The translations under genes and the position numbers were made by a program. Shown here piece by piece: positions 26,101 through 34,572 of a stretch of DNA of 64,000 nucleotides. Location of the stretch: positions 1,054,001 through 1,118,000 of the forward strand of contig NZ_JAHBOH010000001.1 in assembly GCF_018531375.1 (NCBI RefSeq), given 5' to 3'. The notes beneath the pieces were generated by a model. It was not told where the DNA came from. It searched no databases and saw only the letters and a program-made list of their open reading frames with translations. Within the stretch, counting starts at the first letter, position 1, and each line of letters opens with the position of its first letter. The DNA is from Cellulomonas fulva (GTDB lineage Bacteria > Actinomycetota > Actinomycetes > Actinomycetales > Cellulomonadaceae).

Positions 26101-28090
26101 CACGCTGCCCTACCTGCCGGACCCGCACGCGGCGGGCGTCGCGCTCGTCTTCTACGACGCGGGCGCGCCCCACCTGCTGCCCGAGCCGCGCGTGCTGCAG
26201 GCCGTGGTGCTGCCGTTCCCCGGTGACTGGCCGCGCGTCGAGCCGCTGCGGCTGGTGCTCGAGCGCGGCGAGACGCTGGGCGCGCGGCTCGACGGACGGG
26301 ACGTGCGCGTCACGCTGCCGCCCGGCGAGCAGGTGCGCGTCGCGATGTCGTCGTCGCTGCGGGGCGTCGACCTGGACGACTTCGGCCTGTGGCGCTCGCA
26401 CCTGGCCTCCACGGTGGACCCCGACGGTGACGGGCAGTCCACCCAGGAGCAGGTGATCGCGGCGGCGGTGCTGCTGCGCGCGGCCGTCGCGGGCTGGACG
26501 TGGTGGCTCACGCCCGCCACCGACCTGCGCCTGGTGCACGCCGTGCCCGCGCCCGTGCTGCCGCCGCACCTGCGGGACCTGCGCGTGCTGCTGCGTCCCG
26601 CGGGGCTCCCGGTCGCGCTGCTCGGCGGGCTCGTGGACGTGCACGGACCCAGCACCGACCAGCTCGTCGTGCGCGCGTCCTGGACCGAGTGGGTGGACGA
26701 CGTGGCGGCGGCCGGGCCCGTGCAGGTGACGCGGGAGGACGTCGTCGTGCGGTCGACGGTCTGGCCGGGCGAGCGGCTGGGTCTGCTCTGGCTCGTCGAC
26801 CACGTCCCGTCCGGGACGGACGCGCTGGGCGACGCGGACGTCGGCGTCCACCAGGCCCTGCAGACGTTCCCCGACACGCACCACCGCGAGGTCACCTACA
26901 CGCCCAGCGGCACGACGAGGTACGCCGAGCTGTTCGCCCCCGAGGACGTCCCCGCGCCCGACGACCCCGTCCTGGCCGGCGCCCCGCGCACGCTCACCGT
27001 CCTGTCCTCCGCGCGGCCCGCGGGTGCCGAGGTCGTCGACACCGTGCCGCTGCTGCGGTGGGAGACCGGGACCGAGCCGGACCAGCCGTTCGCGGTCCGC
27101 CGCGTGCGGCGCTCGGGCGTGCGGGTCTGGCTGCGGCGGCCGTGGTTCTCGTCGGGCGACGGCGAGCTGCTGGGCGTGCTCGTCGGACCGGGGTCCGACC
27201 TGCCCGCCGACACCATCAGCCTGTGGGGCCGCGACCCGATCGTGCACGGTGCGCACGTCGCGCAGGGCACGATGCCGCCGCTCGTCGAGCCCGCGCACCT
27301 GTCCGTCGCGCTCGCGTCCGGCGGGTCCTGGGTGGACCGGCCCGCGCGGCCGGCGCGGTTCCCCGCCACCGTGCCGCTGCTGGACGTGAAGGGCCGGCCG
27401 GGGGCGCAGGTGTACGGCTACCGGCCCGAGTTCCACCCGGACCGCGGCCAGTGGTACGTCGACGTGGCGCTCGACGACGGGCCGGCGCTGTGGCCGTTCG
27501 TCCGGCTCGCGGTCGCGCGCTACCAGCCGTCCTCGATCGCGGACTGCGAGCTGTCGCCCGTCGGGCTGACCGCCTGGGCGCAGCCCCTGCCGACCCGCAC
27601 CGCGACCGTCAGCCGCCCCGACCCGGACCACGTCCGCGTCACGGTGACCGGCGCTGTCGGCTTCTACCGCACGCGGCCTCGGCGGGGCCTCCCGGTGCCG
27701 AGCCTGCCCGACGAGCCCGCGGACCTGCTCGACGCCGACACCCCGACCGGTCAGGTGCAGGAGCTCGACGAGCTGCTGCGCCTGTCCCGGGTGATGCGCG
27801 CGAGCGTCCAGGTGCTCGACGAGGGCGCGAGCGACCTGCAGTGGCGCACGGTCGCGACGCGGCGGCTGCCGGCGGTGGGGTTCGGCGACGAGACGACGTT
27901 CCGCGTCACCTGGACCGGTGAGCTGCCCTGCCCGGGCGTCCCCTTGGCGACCCCGGGCTCGTCGGAGACGTGGCGCGTCCTGGTCGAGGAGTCCGAGCTC
28001 CTGGACGCCGACGCCCCGGACGCCCCCAACGCCGACGGCCGCACCGTCCTCATCCCGCGCACGGTCTACCTGGACTCCATCCCCCTCTGA
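23156..28090 (+). CDS. Giant protein B (1644 residues), function unknown
   Basis: Starts at GTG 23156 after cgaggggagcccct. It lacks a signal peptide, membrane segments and any enzyme motif I recognise. The first 330 residues are mixed alpha/beta with a PDFHQRAAHLADTPALLRPL segment that recurs in uncharacterised large proteins; residues about 450-600 are beta-rich and include YAFRLVGVDLAGGS, which parallels TLVGVDRAGR in protein A; a low-complexity helical region (about 615-800, Ala/Asp/Arg) follows; the last 800 residues are rich in beta strands and Trp (WTWWLTPATDLRL, RVWLRRPWFSSG). The shared motif, tight spacing and matching scale suggest A and B act together, perhaps in a large assembly. 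This is inference. Confidence 0.75.
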   Translation: MTTARVLLTALPRTLDETAEHHLTAYVTHKLETDGDDETLAAFPAVADWVTTLQGSRLELVHDAGAPVPLTVVSVPDQDAWAAVLPPTTRVAGYPKPAVAAAPWESFPAHRLSDHAVDLHLMSLTANPTHRPPVLGDPVMAGFLDRLAQFSRSAGQIRELAQQRATRGARLLARRTQEAQASLGATGVRGRPAYVTDGQDVRSPIEVLLADTDADERVTTYLDGQRGVDHAADPELQLMADAHAARRYYERPEEQTEYREHPVEGATLPRPDKPDPDFHQRAAHLADTPALLRPLGLALDLRIDSADDRAALARATWVAVRLVTTADVVRLAPPRTQVVVRGDRFDAVSSDAWVGGAVPLGDDSYVVLDLDPDASGLKLDQHVRSLPALAASETNGDETSSAPGTLRTSGFGIARTDRVGTTRARVQAAEAMTTPDDGPDDGPGDAGPLLRYDDLVRGLRLEVWDDRTRAWHSLHERRVDVTADPGTGPRPVLTDAPDVGFLQLSGLNRVPGSSHYYLHEVVAGWDGWSLSAPRPGRVIVDEVHPPAEVPEDAEVTGVHVTTRVEPGSLPRLRWGWSYAFRLVGVDLAGGSVPRTTTLRPLPERLAGPARSAAREHLDHLRDRYAARDEQGLLRAVRDRVLAALPAPDAGPGTGAEPGRDAEWLGDLVDRSAAVRPVLTREELAEQVPAELRTGDLDLDAVVGGRLVATRRAAADVAAQSRVAGRRGASARGVDEAGAGRSDGPSSDGRSSAGPAQGLTEPVAALAGDAARSAFARVAAASRVLAAAASSWRVRPQLAIDPDAFADLAAVPDLAVPDEVRVGRRPVVTTPRPYLRWTPVPPPTLVAQAGLGTGEQLARLVVRTGLPDGHPDAITTSARHVVPPKATQLEAETDGKFDLAIGSTDADVQKAQYAIALAERGTLLDRRRPSLDDANATEEQPGIALLARPGADPDAAVTLDDIEARRDTPLGEGQYVVHGTDELTLPYLPDPHAAGVALVFYDAGAPHLLPEPRVLQAVVLPFPGDWPRVEPLRLVLERGETLGARLDGRDVRVTLPPGEQVRVAMSSSLRGVDLDDFGLWRSHLASTVDPDGDGQSTQEQVIAAAVLLRAAVAGWTWWLTPATDLRLVHAVPAPVLPPHLRDLRVLLRPAGLPVALLGGLVDVHGPSTDQLVVRASWTEWVDDVAAAGPVQVTREDVVVRSTVWPGERLGLLWLVDHVPSGTDALGDADVGVHQALQTFPDTHHREVTYTPSGTTRYAELFAPEDVPAPDDPVLAGAPRTLTVLSSARPAGAEVVDTVPLLRWETGTEPDQPFAVRRVRRSGVRVWLRRPWFSSGDGELLGVLVGPGSDLPADTISLWGRDPIVHGAHVAQGTMPPLVEPAHLSVALASGGSWVDRPARPARFPATVPLLDVKGRPGAQVYGYRPEFHPDRGQWYVDVALDDGPALWPFVRLAVARYQPSSIADCELSPVGLTAWAQPLPTRTATVSRPDPDHVRVTVTGAVGFYRTRPRRGLPVPSLPDEPADLLDADTPTGQVQELDELLRLSRVMRASVQVLDEGASDLQWRTVATRRLPAVGFGDETTFRVTWTGELPCPGVPLATPGSSETWRVLVEESELLDADAPDAPNADGRTVLIPRTVYLDSIPL

Positions 28091-28199
28091 CCCCCGCCCC
28101 TGTCCGGCCCAGGGCGACTGCTACGTTCGCGGTGGCTGGTTCGTCGCCTCGAGGGGAACGTGCAGGGTGCGTGACGCGGGGCAGAGTGGGACGCCGTCG

Positions 28200-28628
28200 A
28201 TGACGGGCGTCGAGGTGTACGGCCGCGGACTCCTGCTCGGTGCGTGCACCGGATCGGCCGCGGGTGCCGTGGGCGGGTTCGTGCTGATGCTCGCGTCGTA
28301 CGACGCGCTCGGCGGCCTGGCGGTCGGTGGGATGGCCGGGCTCGTCGTCGGCGCGCTCGCCGCCGCGTGTCTCGGTCCGCTCCTCGTGCGTCGAGCGCGC
28401 GCCCGCGCCGGCGCGCCGACGCGTGCGGACCGCGCGGCGTTCGCGGCACTCACGCTGCTCGTGTCGGTCGGTGTCTGGCTCTTCGTGACCGCCGGCGCCG
28501 ACGAGCTGGAGCCGCTAGCGGTCGTCGCGGGTGCCCTCTCGACGGCCGTGGCGGTCGCCAGCATCACGTTCGGCCTGACCTGGGCGATGTGCCCCACCAC
28601 CACCCGCCCGATCCGCGCGCTCACCTGA
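28200..28628 (+). CDS. Small four-helix membrane protein
   Basis: A 142-residue protein with four hydrophobic segments (about 7-30, 36-60, 80-101 and 106-130) rich in Gly and Ala; no domain recognised. ATG 28200 has only a weak ribosome site. It lies 109 bases after giant protein B on the same strand; the gap makes membership in that operon uncertain. Function unknown. Confidence 0.6.
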   Translation: MTGVEVYGRGLLLGACTGSAAGAVGGFVLMLASYDALGGLAVGGMAGLVVGALAAACLGPLLVRRARARAGAPTRADRAAFAALTLLVSVGVWLFVTAGADELEPLAVVAGALSTAVAVASITFGLTWAMCPTTTRPIRALT

Positions 28629-28708
28629 GCCGCTCCACCCGAGTCCCGGTCGATGCGGGCAGTCAGGTCGACGCTGTCGAGCTCTTCCGCAAGACGGAGC
28701 GCCGCTCG

Positions 28709-28801
28709 TCAATAGAAATCGGCGAGGACCACGCCGTTGCGCCGTGCGGCGGTGCCGAAGCGCTCGGCCTGGTCACGGCTGAGCTCGATCGCAACCCACA
28801 T
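28709..28801 (-). CDS. Possible 30-residue ORF or gene remnant
   Basis: A minus-strand frame from ATG 28801 to TGA 28709 encodes MWVAIELSRDQAERFGTAAR and ten further residues. The composition is protein-like (helix-forming, amphipathic) and codon third positions are mostly G/C, but it is short and has only a weak ribosome site. It may be a remnant of a longer gene. It lies between the small membrane protein and the sigma-factor partner. Confidence 0.25.
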   Translation of the reverse strand: MWVAIELSRDQAERFGTAARRNGVVLADFY

Positions 28802-28834
28802 GTCGCTGGTTGTGCCCCGCAGGGATCGAGTGGC

Positions 28835-29404
28835 TCAGCGTCCATCGGGCACCTCGATCACGACGGAGGGTTCGCCGTCGGGGGCGTAGCCGACGGGCAG
28901 CGCGATGACGAACGTCTGGGGAACGCTGTCCGCCGTGCAGACGAGCACGCCCTCGGGGGGTGGGGTCACGCGGTCCGTGCTGAAGGTGACGTGAACTGTC
29001 GACCCGGACGCGCGAACCCACTCCGGCGACTCGAAGCAGCTTGAGGACGTCGTGGTCCAGACGGTCACGGTCCCGGCCTCGAGGTCGACGACGCCGCCCT
29101 CGCTCGTGTCCACAGCGACGTCGGTCGGCCAGCCGCGGTAGGAGTCGAGGATCTCGGCCGGTGTGCTCGCCGCGCTCGCGAACGAGCCGCGGTCGGCGGT
29201 CGGCGTCGGCGTTCCGCGCTCCACCTGGCCGAGGACGGTGCCGGCGGCGAGGAAGACGGCCAGGACGCAGCTCCCGCGAACGAGTGCCCGCCGGCGACGT
29301 GCACGGCGGCCGAGCGCGAGAACCGCATCGGCGTCGAGAGGCGGGACAGGCGCGGTGCTGCTGACGTCGCGGAGGCGCGACACCACGTCGTGCTCGGAGG
29401 TCAT
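28835..29404 (-). CDS. Membrane-anchored partner of SigE-type sigma factor
   Basis: A 189-residue protein: a cytosolic head (1-42, MTSEHDVVSRLRDVSS then Arg-rich), one membrane segment (about 43-60) and a Thr/Ser-rich outer domain of about 125 residues with two Cys (in SSSCFESPEW and VLVCTADS) that could form a disulfide. It starts at ATG 29404 inside the sigma-factor stop (ATGA overlap), so it is co-translated. Position and topology suggest an anti-sigma factor or a sigma-linked sensor, but no ZAS-type zinc motif is present. The outer domain is not one I recognise. Confidence 0.7.
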   Translation of the reverse strand: MTSEHDVVSRLRDVSSTAPVPPLDADAVLALGRRARRRRALVRGSCVLAVFLAAGTVLGQVERGTPTPTADRGSFASAASTPAEILDSYRGWPTDVAVDTSEGGVVDLEAGTVTVWTTTSSSCFESPEWVRASGSTVHVTFSTDRVTPPPEGVLVCTADSVPQTFVIALPVGYAPDGEPSVVIEVPDGR

Positions 29405-29958
29405 CGATCGCTCCCGTCGTCCGGCGTCGTGTCCAGTGCGTGGCGCAGCTGCGCGAGGCCGCGCGACGCGGCGGACTTCACTGCTCCAACGCTGATCCCG
29501 AGCATCTCGGCGACCTCCAGCTCAGGGAGCCCGACCGCGTAGCGGAGCACCACGACGCGGCGTCGCTGCAAGGGAAGCTCCGCGAGAGATCGGAGCATCG
29601 CGTCGTCTCCCGTGAACTCGTGGCGCGACAGGCGTCCCGGTTCGGGCATCGACTCGGGCGCGGTGAGGACCTCCCGGCGGCGTGACCGCCAGGTGTCGAT
29701 ACGGGCGTTCGCCAGCACGCGACGCGCGTAGGCGAGGGGCTCGCCCCGCCGGGCCGACCGCCACGCGATGTAGGTCTTCACGAGGGCCGCCTGCGTGAGC
29801 TCGTCCGCCCGGTCGAGGTTGCCGCAGAGCAGACGTGCCATGCGGTGCAGCGAGGGGCCGTCCGCCACGACGAACGCGGCGAACTCGGCGTCGTGATCGG
29901 CCTTCGTCAGGTTGAGCTGATGCTCGCCCTGGAGCGCCACGTAGGTGTCGTCGGGCAC
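29401..29958 (-). CDS. SigE family ECF RNA polymerase sigma factor
   Basis: A 185-residue sigma-70 family factor with region 2 (about 20-85, LHRMARLLCGNLDRADELTQ then KTYIAWRSA) and region 4 (about 125-175, ELPLQRRRVVVLRYAVGLPE and a helix-turn-helix EVAEMLGISVGAVKSAASRG). This pattern is the SigE group of actinobacterial ECF factors. GTG 29958 follows gggaggcgttgcc; an extension to 30081 has no ribosome site. It overlaps the membrane partner gene by four bases. The inverted repeat at 30041-30055 lies in its upstream region. Confidence 0.88.
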   Translation of the reverse strand: MPDDTYVALQGEHQLNLTKADHDAEFAAFVVADGPSLHRMARLLCGNLDRADELTQAALVKTYIAWRSARRGEPLAYARRVLANARIDTWRSRRREVLTAPESMPEPGRLSRHEFTGDDAMLRSLAELPLQRRRVVVLRYAVGLPELEVAEMLGISVGAVKSAASRGLAQLRHALDTTPDDGSDR

Positions 29959-30040
29959 GGCAACGCCTCCCGAGATGAGGGATGGACTCACAGGGTGTTC
30001 ACGATCCACGACCCGTCTGACGTTGCTCGTCGGGCTCGAT

Positions 30041-30055
30041 TCACCCGAAAGGGTG
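30041..30055 (-). promoter_or_regulatory. Inverted repeat upstream of sigma-factor gene
   Basis: tcacccgaaagggtg is an inverted repeat with 5-base arms (cacccg.. / gggtg), 83 bases before the sigma start codon. It resembles the repeat at 19415-19430 and the gggtga ends of the motifs at 7971 and 39669. A regulatory role is inference. Confidence 0.35.
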
Positions 30056-30149
30056 CCGCACGGCGATCGCTCGGAGTCCACCGAGGGTCACTTCGTGGAC
30101 ACGCCTGGACATCGGAGACGTCGATATCGGTAATATGCCGAGCGTTCTG

Positions 30150-30164
30150 ATCGGGTAACTCGGA
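30150..30164 (+). promoter_or_regulatory. Putative Rrf2-type operator before sulfate operon
   Basis: atcgggtaactcgga lies 38 bases before the sulfate-binding protein's start. A related string, atcgggttatccggt, lies at 35195-35209 before the TauE/SafE gene (11 of 15 bases equal), and tcggtaatatgccga at 30127-30141 is a similar inverted repeat. The two Rrf2 regulators encoded between these operons are the natural candidates. Confidence 0.5.
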
Positions 30165-30201
30165 ATAAGCCGAGCCCCGCCTCCGACCAGGGAGCTCACC
30201 G

Positions 30202-31260
30202 ATGAAGTCCACCCCCCGCGGGCCACTGACCCGCACGTCGTCGCGCATCGCCGCGGTCCTCGTCGCCGCGTCGCTCCTGGCCGTGGCCGGGTGCTCCTCG
30301 TCCGACGACGACGGCGAGACGAGCGCCGACGGCACGCAGGGCGCGGGGGGCGGCGACACCAGCATCGACCTCGTCGGCTTCGCCGTGATCCAGTCCGCCT
30401 ACGACGACCTCGCGGACGCGTTCGCCGCGACGGACGAGGGCAAGGGCGTCACGGTCGCCGGCTCGTTCGGGGCGTCGGGTGCCCAGAGCCGCGCGGTGAT
30501 CGCCGGCCAGGACGCCGACCTCGTCGCGCTCTCGCTCACCCCGGACGTCCAGAACATCGCCGACGAGGGTCTGATCGCGCCGGACTGGGCGTCGGACGAG
30601 CACCAGGGCATCGTGTCCGACTCGGTCGTCGTGCTCGCGGTCCGCCCCGGCAACCCCAAGAACATCCAGGGCTGGGACGACCTCATCCAGCCTGGGGTCG
30701 GCATCGTCACGGCCGACCCGGGTACCTCCGGCTCGGCCAAGTGGAACCTGCTCGGCGCGTACAGCCAGGCGCTCGGGGACAGCAACGACACCGCGGCGGC
30801 CGAGGCGTACCTGGGCAAGTTCATCGACAACGTCGTGTCCTGGAACGACTCGGGCCGCACCGCGACGGACGCGTTCGTCAAGGGCACGGGCGACGTGCTG
30901 ATCTCCTACGAGAACGAGGCGATCGCGGCCCGCGCGTCGGGCGTCGAGCTCGACTACGTCGTCCCGGACACCACGTTCCTGATCGAGAACCCGGCGGCGG
31001 TCACGACGACCGCGTCGCAGGCGGCCAAGGACTTCCTCGACTACGTCCGCAGCGACGCCGGCCAGGAGATCCTGATCGCGCACGGCTTCCGGTCGGTCTC
31101 GGGCGTCACGCCGTCGGCGGACGTCGAAGGCGCCAACGACCCCGCCAACCCGTTCCCGGACGTCACGATCATCACGGTCGAGGACCTCGGCGGCTGGTCC
31201 ACGGTGAACGACGAGCTGTTCGACAAGGAGAACGGCCTCGTCACGCAGCTGCGGGGCTGA
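30202..31260 (+). CDS. Sulfate ABC transporter substrate-binding lipoprotein
   Basis: A 352-residue secreted lipoprotein: positively charged start, hydrophobic core and lipobox LAVAGC with Cys31, then an acidic Ser/Asp linker. The body has the Sbp/CysP pattern, including FGASGAQSRAVIAGQDADLV, VTADPGTSGSAKWNLL, LISYENEAIAA and SGVTPSADV, which line the oxyanion-binding cleft. It captures sulfate (or thiosulfate) outside the membrane for the permease. It is first in a four-gene operon with the two permeases and the ATPase, two bases before the first permease. Confidence 0.93.
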   Translation: MKSTPRGPLTRTSSRIAAVLVAASLLAVAGCSSSDDDGETSADGTQGAGGGDTSIDLVGFAVIQSAYDDLADAFAATDEGKGVTVAGSFGASGAQSRAVIAGQDADLVALSLTPDVQNIADEGLIAPDWASDEHQGIVSDSVVVLAVRPGNPKNIQGWDDLIQPGVGIVTADPGTSGSAKWNLLGAYSQALGDSNDTAAAEAYLGKFIDNVVSWNDSGRTATDAFVKGTGDVLISYENEAIAARASGVELDYVVPDTTFLIENPAAVTTTASQAAKDFLDYVRSDAGQEILIAHGFRSVSGVTPSADVEGANDPANPFPDVTIITVEDLGGWSTVNDELFDKENGLVTQLRG

Positions 31261-31262
31261 TC

Positions 31263-32111
31263 GTGTCCCTCGTCGGCCAGGTCGACCGGGCGACGTCCTC
31301 CGCCAGGGGGCGGGGACGTCGCCCGGGCGAGCTCACGCGGGGCGCGGGCCTCGGCCTCGGCGTGGGCGTGCTGTGGCTCAGCCTGCTGGTGCTGCTGCCG
31401 ATCGCGGCGATCGTCTCGACCGCGTTCGACGAGGGTCTCGCCGGGTTCTGGGACGCCGTCACCGACCGTGAGGCGCTCGCGGCGATCCAGTTCACGGTGG
31501 GCGCCGCGGCGCTCGTGACGGTCGTGAACGCGGTCGTCGGGACCTTGATCGCCTGGGTCCTGGTGCGTGACCGGTTCCCCGGCAAGCGGATCCTCGAGGT
31601 CGTCATCGACATCCCGTTCGCGCTGCCGACGATCGTCGCGGGCCTGGTCCTCATCACGTTGTACGGGCCGAGCGGGCCGTTCGGCATCAACCTGGTCGGC
31701 ACGCGCGCGGGGGTCGTGCTCGCGCTGCTGTTCGTGACGCTCCCGTTCGTCGTGCGGTCCGTGCAGCCCGTCCTGATCGACGCGGACCGCGAGGTCGAGC
31801 AGGCCGCGGCGTCGCTGGGCGCGAGCGGGTTCACGATCTTCCGCCGCGTGATCCTGCCGACCGTCACGCCGGCCGTCGTGTCCGGCGCCGCGCTCAGCTT
31901 CGCCCGCGCGCTCGGCGAGTTCGGGTCCGTGATCCTCATCTCCGCCAACCTCATCGGGAAGACCCAGGTGTCGTCGTCCTACATCCTCAAGATGATCGAG
32001 TCGCAGGAGACGCAGTCTGCCGCCGCCGTCGCGACGCTGCTGCTCGTCGTCGCCGTCGTCGTGCTGGTCCTGCTCGACGGCGTCCAGCGCCGGACGGCCC
32101 GCCGTGGTTGA
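31263..32111 (+). CDS. cysT: Sulfate ABC transporter permease CysT
   Basis: A 282-residue permease with six membrane segments and the CysT pattern DIPFALPTIVAGLVLITLYG, followed by the EAA-like loop EVEQAAASLGASGFTIFRRV that docks to the ATPase. GTG 31263 lies two bases after the binding-protein stop, and the end overlaps cysW by eight bases. Pairs with CysW to form the sulfate channel. Confidence 0.93.
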   Translation: MSLVGQVDRATSSARGRGRRPGELTRGAGLGLGVGVLWLSLLVLLPIAAIVSTAFDEGLAGFWDAVTDREALAAIQFTVGAAALVTVVNAVVGTLIAWVLVRDRFPGKRILEVVIDIPFALPTIVAGLVLITLYGPSGPFGINLVGTRAGVVLALLFVTLPFVVRSVQPVLIDADREVEQAAASLGASGFTIFRRVILPTVTPAVVSGAALSFARALGEFGSVILISANLIGKTQVSSSYILKMIESQETQSAAAVATLLLVVAVVVLVLLDGVQRRTARRG

Positions 32112-32982
32112 CACGCTCGCGCGTCCGGCCGCGCCTCCCGCCGTGCACCCCCAGGTCCGACGAGCGCGTCGGCGCACCACCCGCACGGCGTGGGTCCTGC
32201 GGCTCGTCGCGATCGGGTACGTCCTCGCGCTCGTCGCGCTCCCGGTCGTGTCGGTGGTCCAGCACACGTTCGCCGACGGTCTCGCACCCGTGTGGGAGGT
32301 GCTGACGTCCGACGACTTCCTGGCGGCGCTGCGGCTCACCGCGGTCGTCGCGGGCATCGCCGTGGTGCTCAACACGGTCTTCGGTGTGGGGATGGGCGTG
32401 CTGCTGGTGCGCTACCGGTTCTGGGGCCGGCGGTTCGTCTCCGCCGTGATCGACCTGCCGGTCTCCATCTCGCCGATCGTCGTGGGCGTCGCCCTGATCC
32501 TGGTCTACGGCACGTACGGCTGGTTCGGCGGCGCGCTCGAGGACGCCGGCTTCCGCGTGATCTTCGCCGTCCCGGGCATGGTCCTGGCGACGGTCCTGGT
32601 CTCGCTCCCGCTCGTGCTGCGCGAGATCGTCCCGACGCTCGAGGAGGCCGGGATCGAGCAGGAGAAGGCCGCGCAGTCGCTCGGTGCGAACGCGTGGCAG
32701 CGGTTCTGGCGCGTCACGCTCCCGACGATCAAGTGGGCCCTGGCCTACGGCGTCGCGCTGAGCCTCGCCCGCTCGATGGGCGAGTTCGGCGCGGTGCGCG
32801 TCGTCTCCGGCTCGGTCGCCGGGCAGTCCCAGACCCTCACGCTCTACGTCAACGACTCGTACCAGGAGTTCGGGCCGGACGCGCAGCGGCAGGCGTTCGC
32901 CGCCGCGTTCGTGCTCATGGCGATCGCCGTCGTGCTGATCGTCGTCATCGCCGCGCTGCGGCCCAAGGAGGACAGGTCATGA
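32104..32982 (+). CDS. cysW: Sulfate ABC transporter permease CysW
   Basis: A 292-residue permease with six membrane segments. The [20 protein letters not shown] stretch and the EAA loop [20 protein letters not shown] define the CysW subunit; [15 protein letters not shown] near the end is also conserved. GTG 32104 lies inside the cysT end, and the stop overlaps cysA (ATGA), so translation is coupled. Confidence 0.93.
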   Translation: MVDTLARPAAPPAVHPQVRRARRRTTRTAWVLRLVAIGYVLALVALPVVSVVQHTFADGLAPVWEVLTSDDFLAALRLTAVVAGIAVVLNTVFGVGMGVLLVRYRFWGRRFVSAVIDLPVSISPIVVGVALILVYGTYGWFGGALEDAGFRVIFAVPGMVLATVLVSLPLVLREIVPTLEEAGIEQEKAAQSLGANAWQRFWRVTLPTIKWALAYGVALSLARSMGEFGAVRVVSGSVAGQSQTLTLYVNDSYQEFGPDAQRQAFAAAFVLMAIAVVLIVVIAALRPKEDRS

Positions 32983-34109
32983 CCCAGCTCGAGCAGCACC
33001 GGCCGCACCGCCGGCACGGCGACGCGCCGGCGGGTGACCCGTCGGGCATCGTCGTGCGCGGCGTGCACCGCTCGTTCGGCGACTTCGTCGCGCTCGACGA
33101 CATCGACCTGGAGGTGCGGCCGGGCGGGCTGACCGCGCTGCTGGGACCCAGCGGTGGCGGCAAGTCCACCCTCCTGCGGATCATCGCCGGCCTCGACTAC
33201 CCCGACCGCGGGACGGTCGAGATCGCCGGGCGGGACGCGACGTTCCTGCCGCCGCAGCGCCGGTCCGTCGGGTTCGTGTTCCAGCACTACGCCGCGTTCA
33301 AGCACCTGACGACCGCGCGCAACGTGGCCTTCGGGCTCGAGATCCGGCGCCGGCCCAAGGCGGAGATCCGCGACCGGGTCGCCGAACTGCTCGAGCTGGT
33401 GCACCTCGAGCAGTTCGCCGAGCGTCTGCCCTCGCAGCTGTCCGGTGGCCAGCGCCAGCGCATGGCCCTGGCGCGCGCGCTCGCCGTCCAACCGGAGGTG
33501 CTGCTGCTCGACGAGCCGTTCGGCGCGCTGGACGCCAAGGTGCGCAAGGAGCTGCGGGACTGGCTGCGCCGCCTGCACGACGAGGTCCACGTGACCACGC
33601 TGTTCGTCACGCACGACCAGGAGGAGGCGCTGGAGGTCGCCGACGAGATCGTCGTGATCAACGGCGGCCGTATCGAGCAGGTCGGCTCGCCCGCGGACCT
33701 GTACGACCACCCCGCGAACGCGTTCGTCATGTCCTTCCTGGGCCCGGTCACGCGCCTGGCGGGGTCGCTGGTGCGGCCGCACGACCTCGAGGTGCTGACC
33801 GACGAGCGGGCGGGGGCGGTGCAGGCGACCGTGACCCGGCTGCAGCGCGTCGGCTACGAGGTGCGGGTCGAGGCGCGCACCGCCGACGGCTCGACGCCGT
33901 GGGTGCAGCTGACGCGCGCCCAGGTCGAGGAGCTCGGCCTGGCCGTCGGGCAGACCGTGTGGCTGCGCGCGCTCGTCGCGACGCACTTCTCCGTCGGGGA
34001 GGCCGACGCGGCGCTCGCGGCCGCGCGCCCGGGTGACCCGTCGGGCTCGTCGGACGTGGCGGGCGCACCTGGCACGGACGTGCTGCCGACGACTACCGTG
34101 CGGGCCTGA
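32979..34109 (+). CDS. cysA: Sulfate ABC transporter ATPase CysA
   Basis: A 376-residue ATPase energising CysT/CysW. Walker [10 protein letters not shown] is at 56-64, the signature LSGGQ at 154-158 and Walker B LLLDEP at 175-180; [13 protein letters not shown] holds the switch His. The C-terminal TOBE-like region (about 255-345) matches CysA length and style. An acidic, Ser/Pro-rich tail ends the protein. ATG 32979 follows aaggaggacaggtc and overlaps cysW. Confidence 0.94.
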   Translation: MTQLEQHRPHRRHGDAPAGDPSGIVVRGVHRSFGDFVALDDIDLEVRPGGLTALLGPSGGGKSTLLRIIAGLDYPDRGTVEIAGRDATFLPPQRRSVGFVFQHYAAFKHLTTARNVAFGLEIRRRPKAEIRDRVAELLELVHLEQFAERLPSQLSGGQRQRMALARALAVQPEVLLLDEPFGALDAKVRKELRDWLRRLHDEVHVTTLFVTHDQEEALEVADEIVVINGGRIEQVGSPADLYDHPANAFVMSFLGPVTRLAGSLVRPHDLEVLTDERAGAVQATVTRLQRVGYEVRVEARTADGSTPWVQLTRAQVEELGLAVGQTVWLRALVATHFSVGEADAALAAARPGDPSGSSDVAGAPGTDVLPTTTVRA

Positions 34110-34118
34110 GGCGCGGCC

Positions 34119-34562
34119 GTGCACATCTCCGCCAAGGTGGACTACGCCGTGCGCGCGCTCCTGCTGCTGGCGCAGCACGAGCCCGAGCTGGTGACCGCCG
34201 AGACGTTGAGCGCCGAGCAGGACCTGCCGCGCGAGTACGCCGAGACGATCCTCACGGACCTGCGCAAGCTCGGGTACGTGGTGAGCAAGCGGGGCGCCGG
34301 GGGAGGGTTCCAGCTCGCGCGGCCGGCCGCGCAGATCCTCGTCGGACCCGTGGTCGCCGCCCTGGAGGGGCCGTTCGTCACCGTGCGGGCCTCGCCGCCC
34401 GACGCGCTCGCCTACCGCGGCGTGGCGCAGCACCTGCCCAGCCTGTGGGGCGCGCTCGACCACTCGCTGCACGGCGTCCTGGACCAGGTGACCCTCGCCG
34501 ACCTCCTCACGGGCGACCTCCCGACCCCAGGCTCCCACCCACCCCCCACCCTGGTGAGCTGA
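34119..34562 (+). CDS. Rrf2 family transcriptional regulator (first copy)
   Basis: A 147-residue Rrf2 winged-helix protein: MHISAKVDYAVRALLLLAQ, LPREYAETILTDLRKLGYV for the recognition helix and KRGAGGGFQLARPA for the wing. The three Fe-S cysteines of IscR are absent, so it resembles CymR/CysR-type sulfur regulators rather than Fe-S sensors. GTG 34119 lies nine bases after the sulfate ATPase, which makes it the last gene of the sulfate operon. Its likely targets carry the atcgggt motif noted before the operon. Confidence 0.88.
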   Translation: MHISAKVDYAVRALLLLAQHEPELVTAETLSAEQDLPREYAETILTDLRKLGYVVSKRGAGGGFQLARPAAQILVGPVVAALEGPFVTVRASPPDALAYRGVAQHLPSLWGALDHSLHGVLDQVTLADLLTGDLPTPGSHPPPTLVS

Positions 34563-34572
34563 CCCCGCCCCA

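Noticed and set aside
19415-27631. Two minus-strand frames above 1000 residues antisense to the giant proteins
   Set aside because: Low-complexity Arg/His/Gly composition and no ribosome sites. The plus-strand frames have balanced composition, beta-strand periodicity and good starts.
19469-28090. Contractile injection system or phage tail operon
   Set aside because: Giant proteins could recall baseplate parts, but no sheath, tube, spike or AAA ATPase gene accompanies them.
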